Origin: Solanum dulcamara
Taxonomy: Eukaryota > Streptophyta > Magnoliopsida > Solanales > Solanaceae
Direction: 5' to 3'
Assembly (NCBI RefSeq): GCF_947179165.1
Contig: NC_077238.1
Location: forward strand, 75,507,257-75,571,256
DNA: 64,000 nucleotides
The position numbers and the translations under genes are program-made. Under the pieces are notes generated by a model. It worked only from the letters and a program-made list of their open reading frames with translations, was not told the DNA's origin and searched no databases. Below, in pieces: positions 54,816-64,000 of this stretch (position 1 is its first letter; each line of letters begins with the position of its first letter).

Positions 54816-55038
54816 TTGAGTCTCTCTTGATTTGTGTATTCAACAAGGCAAAAATCATACAAAAATTTGTCTTCTCCACCTGTTTCTAAATTTGAAATCA
54901 ACTGATGAAATGGGTGATGATCCCTTGATTAGAGAATTGCTTTAGCTTTCCGTAAGCAATGCTAGTTTAGGTATGGCATTTCGTAAAGCGATGATAGTTT
55001 AGGGGGATTTTGATACAAGTCCCTCAGTGTTGTTAGTA

Positions 55039-55722
55039 TCATATTATATTATATTAAAAGTGAGAAACATCTAATTTTAAAGTTGAATTACGATTTTGCT
55101 CCCGTAGTAGATTAAAAATATATAATTAAATATTAAATAATAATATTTTAATTATCTTTTAAAAATAATTAATTTAAACGGCTTAATGAAGCCTATCCAA
55201 ATTCTTATTGTTATTTCCATCTTCCCTAATCCGAATGCAAAAGTTTTCAGTTTTCAATAATTATTAAAAAATGAATGTTAGTTCGTTTTCCTCTATCATG
55301 AATATATACATTAACGCCACCTTATTAATGAGACATTTCTAACCTTATCTAAACACTACTTTTAATAATACTCATTTTTATACACTCAATCAAATAATAC
55401 ATTTACCTTTTAATGAATGAATCAATAAATTGGAAGAACATTCATGTGAAGTTTATGAATCTGTCAAGTCATTAGTGTAGTTTATCTTTTACAGTCAATT
55501 ATATGAGCTTATCTAAAATTTGAAGTTATTTATTTAACTAATTGTTTCTGTTAAATTCAAAGATGAAATGACACAAAAGTTTAAATCAGACGAAAGCTAA
55601 CCTTTCCCTTTCAAAATTCGTATAACTCATCACACATTTATTTTAATATTATTTTATTATTTCAAAAAACTATCACTTAGCTAGCTTGAAATACACGTGC
55701 AACGCACGTGTTTGAGAATTAG
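55039..55722 (+). mobile_element. Non-autonomous Helitron
   Basis: The 5' end is TCATATTATATTATATTAAA, preceded by A. The 3' end has a perfect 8-bp stem with 3-base loop (ACACGTGC AAC GCACGTGT at 55693-55711) followed eight bases later by TTAG and then T, where Helitrons normally end in CTRR. The insertion lies between A and T as Helitrons require, and the paralogue at 44795/44796 shows the uninterrupted site. No Rep/helicase frame is present. Confidence 0.8.
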
Positions 55723-55779
55723 TGTAAAATAAGCATCTGCTAATTGATTATCAGATGTTAGTTTCATGCTCTGCTTTAA

Positions 55780-56030
55780 CTGAATATTACAGGTGTCATT
55801 GAGTATGTAGTTCTTGCAAAGGAAATCAGAATATTTCCATGCCTCAGTCACAATAAACTTTTCGTCTTCAGGAGTTCCTTCCTCTCCCACAGGAACATCT
55901 TCATTGATAAAACATTGTAGACCGAGGTAGTCAGATAGAAAAACATCTTCTGCTTCCACCATTTGAAGTCAATACCGGTGAACTTTCCAGATTTTTCTGC
56001 AGTAGACATTGCTGTAGAAACTGGTGTTCA
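55780..56030 (-). pseudogene. Ty1/copia gag fragment
   Basis: On minus: STAEKSGKFTGIDFKWWKQK and MFFYLTT, a frame change, then LGLQCFINEDVPVGEEGTPE and EAWKYSDFLCKNYILND. This is the N-terminal gag pattern of copia elements (usually FxGIDFKRWQQKM...AWKHSDFLCKNYIL). It breaks off after about 85 codons. By motif it goes with the RT/RNase H remnant at 57890-58796 but lies on the other side of the LTR at 56493. Confidence 0.75.
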
Positions 56031-56492
56031 ACTAGATGAAGGCATTGTGTTTGCTTCAAAATTAGATACATTTGTATCTTCCATTCTATTTGACAAAACA
56101 AAAGTAGTATTAAACAACAGAATGACCAAATAGAAATTTTTGTTCAACTCGATGAATGTTTTATATTCTTCGAACAGAGAAAAACAAAAACTTAATTAAC
56201 TTGATGAAAATTTTATTTCATCGAACCAAGTTAACCACTGGAGTAGAAAGTCTTTTGATTTTAGTCTCAGCCCTCAAACAAAATATAAGATAAAGCAAAA
56301 GTTTACAACTTATTTCTAGTTTAACGATGACGTTTTTATATTCTTCCAATCGTTAATCTAATGAATCTTGAATACTAATGAAATTTATATATTTTTTCGA
56401 ATCAATATTAGATTCAAACAGAGTAGAAAACCAAAAAGGTTTTAATGCCCCAAAACCTTAGATACAGGAAAAAAAATTTAATTCCTTAAGCA
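56031..56492. other. Leader-like spacer between LTR and gag fragment
   Basis: AT-rich, with two related blocks rich in TTTGTTCAACTCGATGAA (about 56140) and AATTAACTTGATGAAAATTT. No obvious PBS was found next to 56493. Confidence 0.35.
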
Positions 56493-57379
56493 TGTTATCT
56501 CCTATATTAAAGTTAGCAAACTAGAAACAATAAAGATGAAAAGAAAAACATTATTCGAGTCCACAGAATTTACTGTGAGTCCTTACGGAATTTAATCCTC
56601 TCACTATACCCGAGGTTATGAATTATTTCCTTCCAAGATAAAACAGATAGAACATTAAAGAAGTAGCGGTACCTCAAACTTTGATAATTTCAGCGAACTC
56701 AGAAAGCAACAACATAATCACATAAAGACACAATTTTATTTGTAAGAAACAATATGCGGAAGAGGGAGAAATTCAATGTCAAAAACTGAGAGGGAGCCTC
56801 TCTATTTATAGCCAACAAGGGGTGCGAACTCACTTGTTCAGAACAGTCTCATCTGTTCAGAACAGGCATGGTGTCTTTTGGGAAGTGAAATATCTGTTCG
56901 AAAGGAACATTTCCTTTTCCAATCCGCAAAGGAAAATATCTGTTCGGAAGGAACAAAAACTTTCTGAATCTGCGAATTTCAAATTAATTCAATTTCGCGA
57001 ATTAATTAGTTAATTTTGTTATTAATTCCATAATTTAATTAATTCAAATTAATTCTATGAATTAATTAATTAATAAATAATTCAACGGATTAATAATTAA
57101 TAATAAAGAAAAAGAAAACTAATTCCTGAGATTGATAAATAAATCTTGTCTTAAAATTTATCAATCAATCATATCATTTGTCAAAGTCAAAGTCGAAACC
57201 AAAGACGAGCCGAGCGAGCGATGACAACAATGGCGCGAGAAGACAACCTCGACTTAACCCTTTATGAGTACATTTCCTTTCTTCTACCAATGAGGAAAAA
57301 ATAACTCTTCATTTTCTCATTTGGTTCTCCCACATTTTCCAATTCTTATTTCCCATTCACACTTCACTTAAATCCAACA
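56493..57379 (-). mobile_element. Copia-type LTR (887 bp), same family as 40040-40854
   Basis: Plus-strand borders are TGTTATCTCC and CTTAAATCCAACA. It carries CTATTTATAGCC (TATA box on minus) and several TCTGTTCGGAAGGAAC-type repeats. A polypurine tract follows on the high side, so it is the 3' LTR of the remnant at 57890-58796, and by position it could also serve as the 5' LTR of the gag fragment at 55780. Confidence 0.85.
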
Positions 57380-57393
57380 ATCCCCCACATGAA
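57380..57393 (-). other. Polypurine tract
   Basis: Minus-strand ATTCATGTGGGGGAT precedes TGTTGG at the LTR start. Confidence 0.8.
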
Positions 57394-57889
57394 TGGGGAA
57401 TGACTATTGTTTAAAACATATGCATGAAAAATTGTGTGATTCATAAGTATGGATTAATTGCATCTGGATAAATAGATTTTCCTTTGAACTTTCGATAGTG
57501 AACATATATCGGATATATACTCGGTCAATTGATAGATTTGATATCTTTGAACTGTCGAGCTTTGGTGTATACCTAGACAACATAAGTCACACAATTAACC
57601 CCTTAACTATTTTTGGTTCTCATTGTTTTGTTCGTTTCAGTCATAAACACTTTCTGGTTCATAAGTGCATAGAAACCTGGCCTTACCAGATTCTCCTTGA
57701 AGCGGCTTACACGTCACACTTACATAAGTGATATCTAAATGTATTATCCCATAAAGACACCATTTTATGCCCTGTATCAAACTTAGAAATCTTTAAAAGA
57801 TCCTAATGCCTTATCCTTTTTATTGAACATTGCCTCTTCATGAGAATGTATCATAAAAATTATTTTGACAATGTTGAACCGTCATCGAT
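57394..57889. other. 3' untranslated region of the copia remnant
   Basis: Lies between the RNase H end and the polypurine tract on minus. No supported coding region. Confidence 0.5.
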
Positions 57890-58796
57890 GACTTTGTTTG
57901 ATCTCTTTGAACCTAGATCTTGGGATCTCCTATCTTCTACGTAGAGTTACCGCCACGATGATTTGTCCTCCATTATAGTCCCATTTCCTTTGATGATTTC
58001 TCAACTCCCTCTCTAGTTAGGCCTTTTGTAAGTGGATCCAACACATTATTCTTTGACTTTACATAGTCAATTGTTATAGTTCCACTAGAAAGTAGTTGCC
58101 AAACGGTATAATATCTTCTTCGTATGTGACGAGACTTACTATTATACATAACGCTCCCACCTTTTTCAATTGCAGTGACTATCATAATGTATGCATATAG
58201 AAGCCATTGGTTTGGGCCAAAATGAAATATGTTCTAAGAAATTCCGGAGTCATTCTGCTTCTTCACCGGCCTTGTCTAACAGTCTAAGGCTATGAACTCA
58301 GACTCCATTGTAGAGCGAGCTATACATGTTTGTTTGGATGATTTCCAAGATTGCTCCTCCACCAATGGTGAAAATATATCCACTTGTGGACTTAGTTTCA
58401 GGTGACCCAGTAATCCAATTTACATCACTATATCCTTCAACAACTGCTAGATATTTGTTATAATGCAAAGCAAAGTTTTGAGTGTGTTCTAAATATCCCA
58501 AAACTCGTTTTATTGCCATCCAATAATTTTGATTAGGATTACTTGTGTATCGATCAATTTAATTATAACACAAGTTATGTCTGGTCGTGTACAGTTCATT
58601 ATGTACATCAAACTTCCCAATACTCATGTATAATCCAATTGAGCCTGACTTTCACCTTTATTCTTAGCAAGATCAAGGTTCACATCAATTAGTGTTTTTA
58701 CACTTTTGAAGTTTAAATACTTGTATTTTTCAAGTACCTTTTGGATATAATGAGTTTGAGACAATGCAAGACCTTAAGGAGTTTTGCGAATGTTAA
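57890..58796 (-). pseudogene. Ty1/copia RT C-terminus and RNase H
   Basis: On minus: ALSQTHYIQKVLEKYKYLNF then LGSLMYIMNCTRPDI (RT end), [40 protein letters not shown] and [11 protein letters not shown] (RNase H). After a gap come MYNSKSRHIRRRYYTVWQLL, TIDYVKSKNNVLDPLTKGLT and RSRFKEIK near 57900. The segment with the catalytic STMESEF-type motif and CDSQAA is missing or unreadable, and several frameshifts occur. At 58796 the RT reading jumps straight to LTR sequence, marking a large internal deletion. Confidence 0.85.
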
Positions 58797-58842
58797 TTCC
58801 CAATTCTTATTTCTCATTCACACTTCACTTAAACCCAACAGT
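58797..58842 (-). mobile_element. 46-bp stub of the 5' LTR
   Basis: Plus-strand CACACTTCACTTAAACCCAACA with the preceding TTAATTCCCAATTCTTATTT equals the first 46 bases (minus) of the LTR family at 56493-57379 and 41546-42390. The rest of this LTR and the gag-to-RT interior were lost in one deletion. Confidence 0.8.
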
Positions 58843-59879
58843 ATGTAATTCTGAGGCTTCTCCTCTTTGTAATAAGAAGTAATCACTTTTTCATGGACAT
58901 CATCTACTGTCACAATAACTACGCTTTAGTTCTAAACAAGTTAAGATCGGCTATACGATTCTACTCTGTACTATCAGGAACATATTATAAACTGATGATA
59001 GTTCCATTATTTTACTTTTTCTTCATTCTTGTTAGCTCTATTTTTAATTGTTTCGAAGAGCAGGGGTTGAATTCTAGCAGCAGTCCGGAGACGAGTGTAC
59101 TCGAATTTTGTGTCTTTAGTTAAACTCATTACTTTTTGCTCAATGGCTGACCTGAGTTATTTAATGTGTCGTTGGATTGGTCATTGGTTGTTTTATGTAC
59201 TATGCCTCTTTTTTACTAGATGTGGTACTTACAACAACAAATGATATGGCAATCCCCATTACTCACAATGAAAGCAAACTAAACTTTCAATTGTAGTAAT
59301 TGAATTTCATCTACAGAATTGTAGACATGAGTGAATTTCATTTAGTCGGACGAAATCGAACACCGGATGATAAACAAAAAAAATTCTGAATTAAATAATG
59401 GGACAATTTTAAATATATACAATAAACTAATTAGTTTATAATTAATATAGTCATGTTTTATTTACATAAAATATAGTAAAAAATTATAGAAAATATATAG
59501 TGACTATACAATATAACTTGCCAAAAGTCATAGAAAATATACACTGACTATACAATATAGATTACTTATTAATGAGCTATAAAGTGAATATACATTGTGA
59601 TACATTCTATACATGAAATATACACAAAGTATACATGAATATACACCGAATGACCATTTATCTGGTAATTAAAATGACTGAATGGCCATCTATCTCTAAA
59701 ATAAAATGATATAGAAATATAAAAACATTATAACAAGTAAAAGATCAGCGTATTAACAGGTCGAAATCTTCAGTACCTCCCCATCAGAAACTCCATGTTG
59801 TTTTAGAGGCTTGATCTGAGTTAAATAAAAACAATCACTAGAAGAGACAATTACAAAAACAACTTCTCTAGTATTTGCG
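58843..59879. other. No recognisable gene; AT-rich repeats at 59360-59700
   Basis: A short plus-strand frame at 58893-59123 has no recognised motif. From about 59400, variants of GAAAATATACACTGACTATAC recur at least three times, which suggests a decayed AT-rich DNA element. Confidence 0.4.
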
Positions 59880-60713
59880 TAACAGCCTAGGGATTATCAT
59901 AAAGCATGTTCCTTTGCGCATATGCCGATACTGATAGCTTTGCACGAGTCCACCACAGGTCCTTTGACAGAATTATAAATAGTAAGACAAACTGGAAGGT
60001 AAGAATATTGCACACTAATTTACATGGAAAACCTATTTGTTCAAGGGAGGAAAAACCATGACCTAACCCTCGGGATTTAGTTGTCAATTTTCACTAAGGT
60101 GCAAGAGCAAAGTAAACTATTACAACCTATTGTACCTAGTTATTATCCCTCTTCACCCTTTGCTTGCAACACTGCTATTACAAGACTTGAACCTAAGCAA
60201 TATCAATATTGCCCACTACACAACTGCTTTTCGGTGATGTAGACTTTTCAACACACTCGAAAACTAACTCTAGCAATGAAGTTATAATAAAGCAATACAA
60301 CTGGAAATAATCAAGTTTCCTTTATACAACAGGAACTAATTTTACAATATTACACATAAGACTCGACACCACAACAATGATACAAATAAGAATATCTTGA
60401 ACAACTCTATCATGTCCCGTGCAACTTTTGCTGAAGTTTGTCTTTTTTTGAGAGAACACAAAAATCCATTCTTAATTGTCAATTCTTCAAGAGAGAAGAG
60501 CCAAAATATTTGTTGTCCACGATTTGAGTATTAACATTGGAGACACACATCTTAGGATTCATCTGATTGGCTGTTAGGTTGCCTCTGTTGGTTCTACCAA
60601 CCACAGCAGAGGATCGCAACTTTACAGCTGGCAAGTCTGCAACTTGACTTACTCATTGGACCAGGTCCGTGTATCAGGTCCCATAGTTTGTTAATCATCA
60701 AAACTAAATAACA
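59880..60713 (-). mobile_element. Putative 3' LTR of a Sirevirus-type copia element
   Basis: On minus it starts TGTTATTTAGTTTTGATGAT after the polypurine tract; a TTTTGATGAT motif close to the LTR start is common in Sireviruses. The low-coordinate end is uncertain because no partner LTR is in the window. Confidence 0.55.
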
Positions 60714-60728
60714 TTTTCCCCTTTTTTT
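60714..60728 (-). other. Polypurine tract (Sirevirus type)
   Basis: Minus-strand AAAAAAAGGGGAAAA immediately before TGTTATTTAG. Confidence 0.65.
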
Positions 60729-61153
60729 ATGATGAAAAAATATGTAAGTCAATAATGTTCCCCCTATCAACAATATCCGTTATTCCAACAATGTCAGCTA
60801 AAATATTCATAGTTCCCCTTGCGTTTTGTTCCCTCTGACTCTATTCCAACCAGGTCGTCCTAGTAAAAACATCCCATCCCAAGATGAATCACACCCTTTC
60901 CCCTTTTGGCATCATAAAAAGAAACAAAGTAAACCAAACTAATACAGTATACATGCAGGTAAATTCATGCCCACTGGAGCAACACTGAACATGAGTAGAA
61001 TCATCATAAAGACAAGAAGCAGGCAATAGAACAAATAACCAACATAGTCATATTAAAGCAGGGAAGCATTACATTATACTGAAGAAGAACTACAAAAGAT
61101 TAACACATAAACTGCCAACAGAAAAAAGAATAACAAGGGGCTAAACTGAGGAA

Positions 61154-62865
61154 TTAGGAAGAGAAAGAGGACTTGGGAGAAAGAGACTGAAGAAGGAGGG
61201 TCATTCGAGTATTGCTGTCAGCATGAGCCTGAAGTAATTGTTGAGTTAGAGTTTTAACTTCAACAGTAAGATTTGCATTTTGAACTTTCAACTCAGCAAT
61301 TTCACTTGAACCAGGTCCTTTTGTCTGAAAGAGCAACAACTGGGCATTGAGACTTGAAATCTCGGCATCTCGGCTTGCCAGGGTCACTGTCATTTCTTCT
61401 AATTCCAACTTTAATTTTTCCTGCTACTCCAGGAGGTGTCTGGAGATCAGACACCTGAGACTTTGCCTTATTGTTGGTTTGACCTTCAACATATTCACAC
61501 TCTAGAAGGGTGGATTGGGAGAACGCTTGCTTAATAGATCCCTTAACACCATTGCCCACATCAACTCCAAAATGCTGGAAGACTAGGTTGAGCAAATACC
61601 CATAACCCAACCCATGTTTCTCATCTTTCACCATCATTGTTTTATGAATATGCTCCAGTATAATGGCAGGAAGGATTACAGGTTCAAAGTTTCTAAGTAT
61701 TTCCATCAGAAACAAGTCTACTGAAGATGCAACAGTCCTCCTTTCTAATCTAGGAAAAAGAACCTTGTTCACAAACTCAAATTTTTTAGGGACACTTGCA
61801 TAACTCAAACCTAGTAACTTACCAGCTTCAAGGATAAAGTCGTGTAAGGGAACTGCTTTATCCACTGAGGCAACTCCTTACCTTGAAATCCAAGAATATT
61901 CCCCAAAATTTCTTTAGAAAGGTGAAACATGATGCCACCCACTATTGTGTTGAGACTACCATCATCAGCAAAGTCCAGATTATAGTAGAATTCACATACC
62001 TCCTTTTCATGAAGAGTGGGAACAGGCCACTCAAATAAATATGTCCACCCTTGAATCTCAACTGCATCGATTAGGTCCCTCATCCCTGGAAGATCACAAA
62101 CTTCTGGATCAAAAACTCTACCACTCAAAACCTCTTGAGTGCGCAGAATTTTGATTCTCTCAGCCATGCTCAAAACATTATCCATTTTTTGCCTTTTGTT
62201 GGGTGAACCTGGTCCCTTCTCAGGAGAAAATGCCTCCACAATGACAGGCTTCTTTCCCTTAGTAGTTTCTTTGCGCTTTTTTTGCCCCCCTTTGGACACA
62301 ATAACTGACACTTCATGTCTCCTCTTTTTTATAGCAGCAATCACGTCATCAGAAATGGTATCACTATCCTCGACAACTTTACACACATCAATTACTTGAT
62401 CTTTTGGAATAATGTCTTTGTCAACCACAGCTCGATGTCGTAGTTCCCTTTGTTGCATGGTCTTTGATTTGCTTGCCTCAATTGTATCACTAAGTAACTT
62501 CTTCCGAATGCTCCGAGTAGATTTCCTAGGAGGCTCATAAATGACTTTCTTCCATTTCTTAGACATCTTCATAGATTCTTCAGGACTACACTTTCTTCTG
62601 GAACCTTATTTTCTCGACCTAATTGATCACTTACAATAGTTTCTTGATGAGTTAGACTCCTTTTGTATGCCATTCTTTCTTTGTGCTGAGTTTTCCTTGT
62701 AAACCTAGTCAGAAGAGGCATCTCATCTTTATCCTCATCTTCTTAGTCAATTGGTGCCCTAGGCAACTCATGCACTAGGGTATGGTCTAAGACAGGCTCC
62801 AACCCTACAACGGGAGCATTTGGTGATTTTTCTTTCTTATCAGAGAAATGCAGTTTGTTTCCATC
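61154..62865 (-). pseudogene. Sirevirus-type extra (env-like) ORF
   Basis: Read on minus: 62865-62580 (EDEDKDEMPLLTRFTRKTQH), a frame change, then 62572-61811 with basic nuclear-signal-like clusters (KKWKKV, SIRKKLL, IKKRRHEV, GQKKRKETTKGKKP), GRVFDPEVCDLPGMRDLIDA and WTYLFEWPVPTLHEKEVCEF. A second frame change near 61865 leads to 61865-61302 (MDKAVPLHDFILEAGKLLGL, HGLGYGYLLNLVFQHF). A last frame, 61408-61154, is a leucine-heptad coiled coil (ASRDAEISSLNAQLLL). Three frame changes break it. No signal peptide or clear membrane anchor is visible, so the env-like label is positional; a DNA- or RNA-associated role is as likely. It lies downstream of RT and upstream of PPT and LTR. Confidence 0.75.
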
Positions 62866-62875
62866 TCCTCTCATC

Positions 62876-63619
62876 TCAGCCAGATATTGAAGTGGCTCCG
62901 AATATGATGTCATCTACATAAATTTGAACAATCAGCAAATCTCTTCCTCTTGCCTTCAAGAAGAGTGTGTTATCGATCTTCCCTCTCTTAAATCCGTTGT
63001 CAAGTAGAAATTTTGACAACCTCTCATACCAAGTCCTAGGGGCCTGTTTCAGACCATACAGTGCTTTTTCAAGCTTGAGCACGTGATTTGGCTGATCGAT
63101 ATCTTCAAAACTCGGAGGTTGTTTGACATACACTTCCTCTTTCAAGTATCCATTCAAAAATTTACTTTTGACATCCATTTGAAACAACTTGAATTTCATA
63201 AACGTGGAAAATGCAATCAGAATTCTAATTGCTTCCATCCTGGCAATGGGAGAAAATGTTTCATTGTAATCGATCCCTTCTTCTTGATTGTATCCTTGAA
63301 CTACCAACCTTGATTTGTTCCTAGTTATTACTCCATTTTCATCCATCTTATTTCGGTACACCCACCTAGTTCCTAAAATGGTTTTGTTAGAGGGACGAGG
63401 AACCAGGTGCCATACTTTGCTTCTCTCAAATTGATGAAGTTTTTCTTGCATGGAGTTTTACCCAATCCGCATCCTTCAGTGCTTCCTTCACATTTTTAGG
63501 CTCAATGGTAGACAAAAATGCTGAAAATGCCACTAGATTTCTAGTCTTAGACCTAGTATGCATTCCAGAATCCAATGGTAAGACAAGATTATCCAAGGAA
63601 TGGGAAGATTGATGCTTCC
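62876..63619 (-). pseudogene. Sirevirus-type copia reverse transcriptase, truncated
   Basis: On minus: a linker (about 63600-63460), then the RT of Maximus/SIRE type with MQEKLHQFERSKVWHLVPRP, RLVVQGYNQEEGIDYNETFS, QMDVKSKFLNGYL, EKALYGLKQAPRTWYERLSK and the active site IYVDDIIFGATS near 62910. It stops just past the active site, where the sequence joins the extra ORF. The rest of RT and all of RNase H are deleted. The linker is cut on its 5' side by a gypsy LTR at 63620, so integrase, protease and gag would have to lie beyond that LTR, outside the window. Confidence 0.88.
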
Positions 63620-64000
63620 TGTCACGCCCCGAGAGGGTACCCTAGGCATGACCGACACTCAGAAACCATTTCTGGCCTCCGAGAGAACCACTTGGTCTCA
63701 TCACTCATTCGTTCATTAGCGGAAGACTTAAGTGAAAATAAGAATACTTATGTGGGCTCACCACCAACATCAAGGAAAGAAATAATCCTTAGAAGAAGTA
63801 ATTTCAAAGGAGAACTACTCAAATTACATCATCAAACTCTGTCTATAAAGCGTCTAATACTCTTAGATGGTGCCAATGACATATCCATGGCTACCTTAAA
63901 AGAAACATAATACTCAACAATAATTAAAGGATAAAGAGTTCCTCCGAATACAAGAAGGACTCACCAAATAGCTAAAAATAAATGTTCTTCAACGATGCGC
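63620..64000 (-). mobile_element. Ty3/gypsy LTR, running off the window
   Basis: The plus-strand start TGTCACGCCCCGAGAGGGTA matches the starts of the minus LTRs at 2977 and 23755. Downstream motifs (ATGGTGCCAATGACA near 63867, AGAAGGACTCACCAAATAGC near 63953) match the same positions in those LTRs. The flank is CTTCC; the far border is not visible, so solo or complete cannot be decided. Confidence 0.85.

Noticed and set aside
1..64000. Endogenous plant pararetrovirus or other integrated virus
   Set aside because: All RT remnants have copia order (integrase before RT) or gypsy gag-protease-RT sequence with LTRs; no movement-protein or viral coat-protein motif was seen.

Overview
The window is AT-rich nuclear DNA of a flowering plant, most likely a Solanaceae species (Solanum-type; this is inferred from the look of the repeat families, without a database search). 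It is a gene-poor accessory region built mostly from nested and truncated LTR retrotransposons, small DNA elements and a multi-copy segmental duplication. I see no intact conventional host gene. The host-derived sequences are all broken: an amino acid permease, a B3-domain protein, S-domain receptor-kinase 5' ends, and exon-like pieces of one unrecognised gene.

Layout. 1-14.9 kb: two copies of a duplicated unit (about 1-3.0 kb and 9.6-14.9 kb), a 3.2-kb solo Ty3/gypsy LTR with target-site duplication TGCGA, and a decayed Ty1/copia pol on the minus strand. 14.9-27.1 kb: a plus-strand Ty3/gypsy LTR and gag that collides with a minus-strand Ty3/gypsy body, then a minus-strand copia whose gag carries a solo gypsy LTR flanked by ATCAG. 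27.5-36.5 kb: two further copies of the duplicated unit in direct tandem. Units 2-4 each carry a large palindrome made from the 5' end of an S-domain (G-type lectin) receptor-kinase gene; unit 1 is cut by the window edge.

36.5-47.7 kb: a higher-order tandem repeat; an amino acid permease pseudogene split by a solo copia LTR, with a second LTR of the same family in inverted orientation just downstream; a 1.09-kb TIR element with a 9-bp target duplication and a tRNA-like Pol III promoter; a frameshifted B3 gene; and a broken Sirevirus-type extra (env-like) ORF followed by a polypurine tract and LTR. 47.9-53.2 kb: a nearly intact young Ty1/copia element (TSD CTACG, about 1% LTR divergence) whose gag-pol frame is broken by one in-frame TAA. 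It sits in an exon-like sequence of an unrecognised minus-strand gene.

53.2-64 kb: other exon-like pieces of that gene, two MITE-like elements, a Helitron whose insertion point is confirmed by a paralogous empty site at 44.8 kb, a copia remnant in RNase H-LTR-gag order, a minus-strand Sirevirus with reverse transcriptase fused by deletion to its env-like ORF, and the start of another gypsy LTR running off the window.

Nothing here forms an operating pathway. The strongest candidate for an unusual functional element is the receptor-kinase palindrome present three times, which would give a long hairpin RNA if transcribed.
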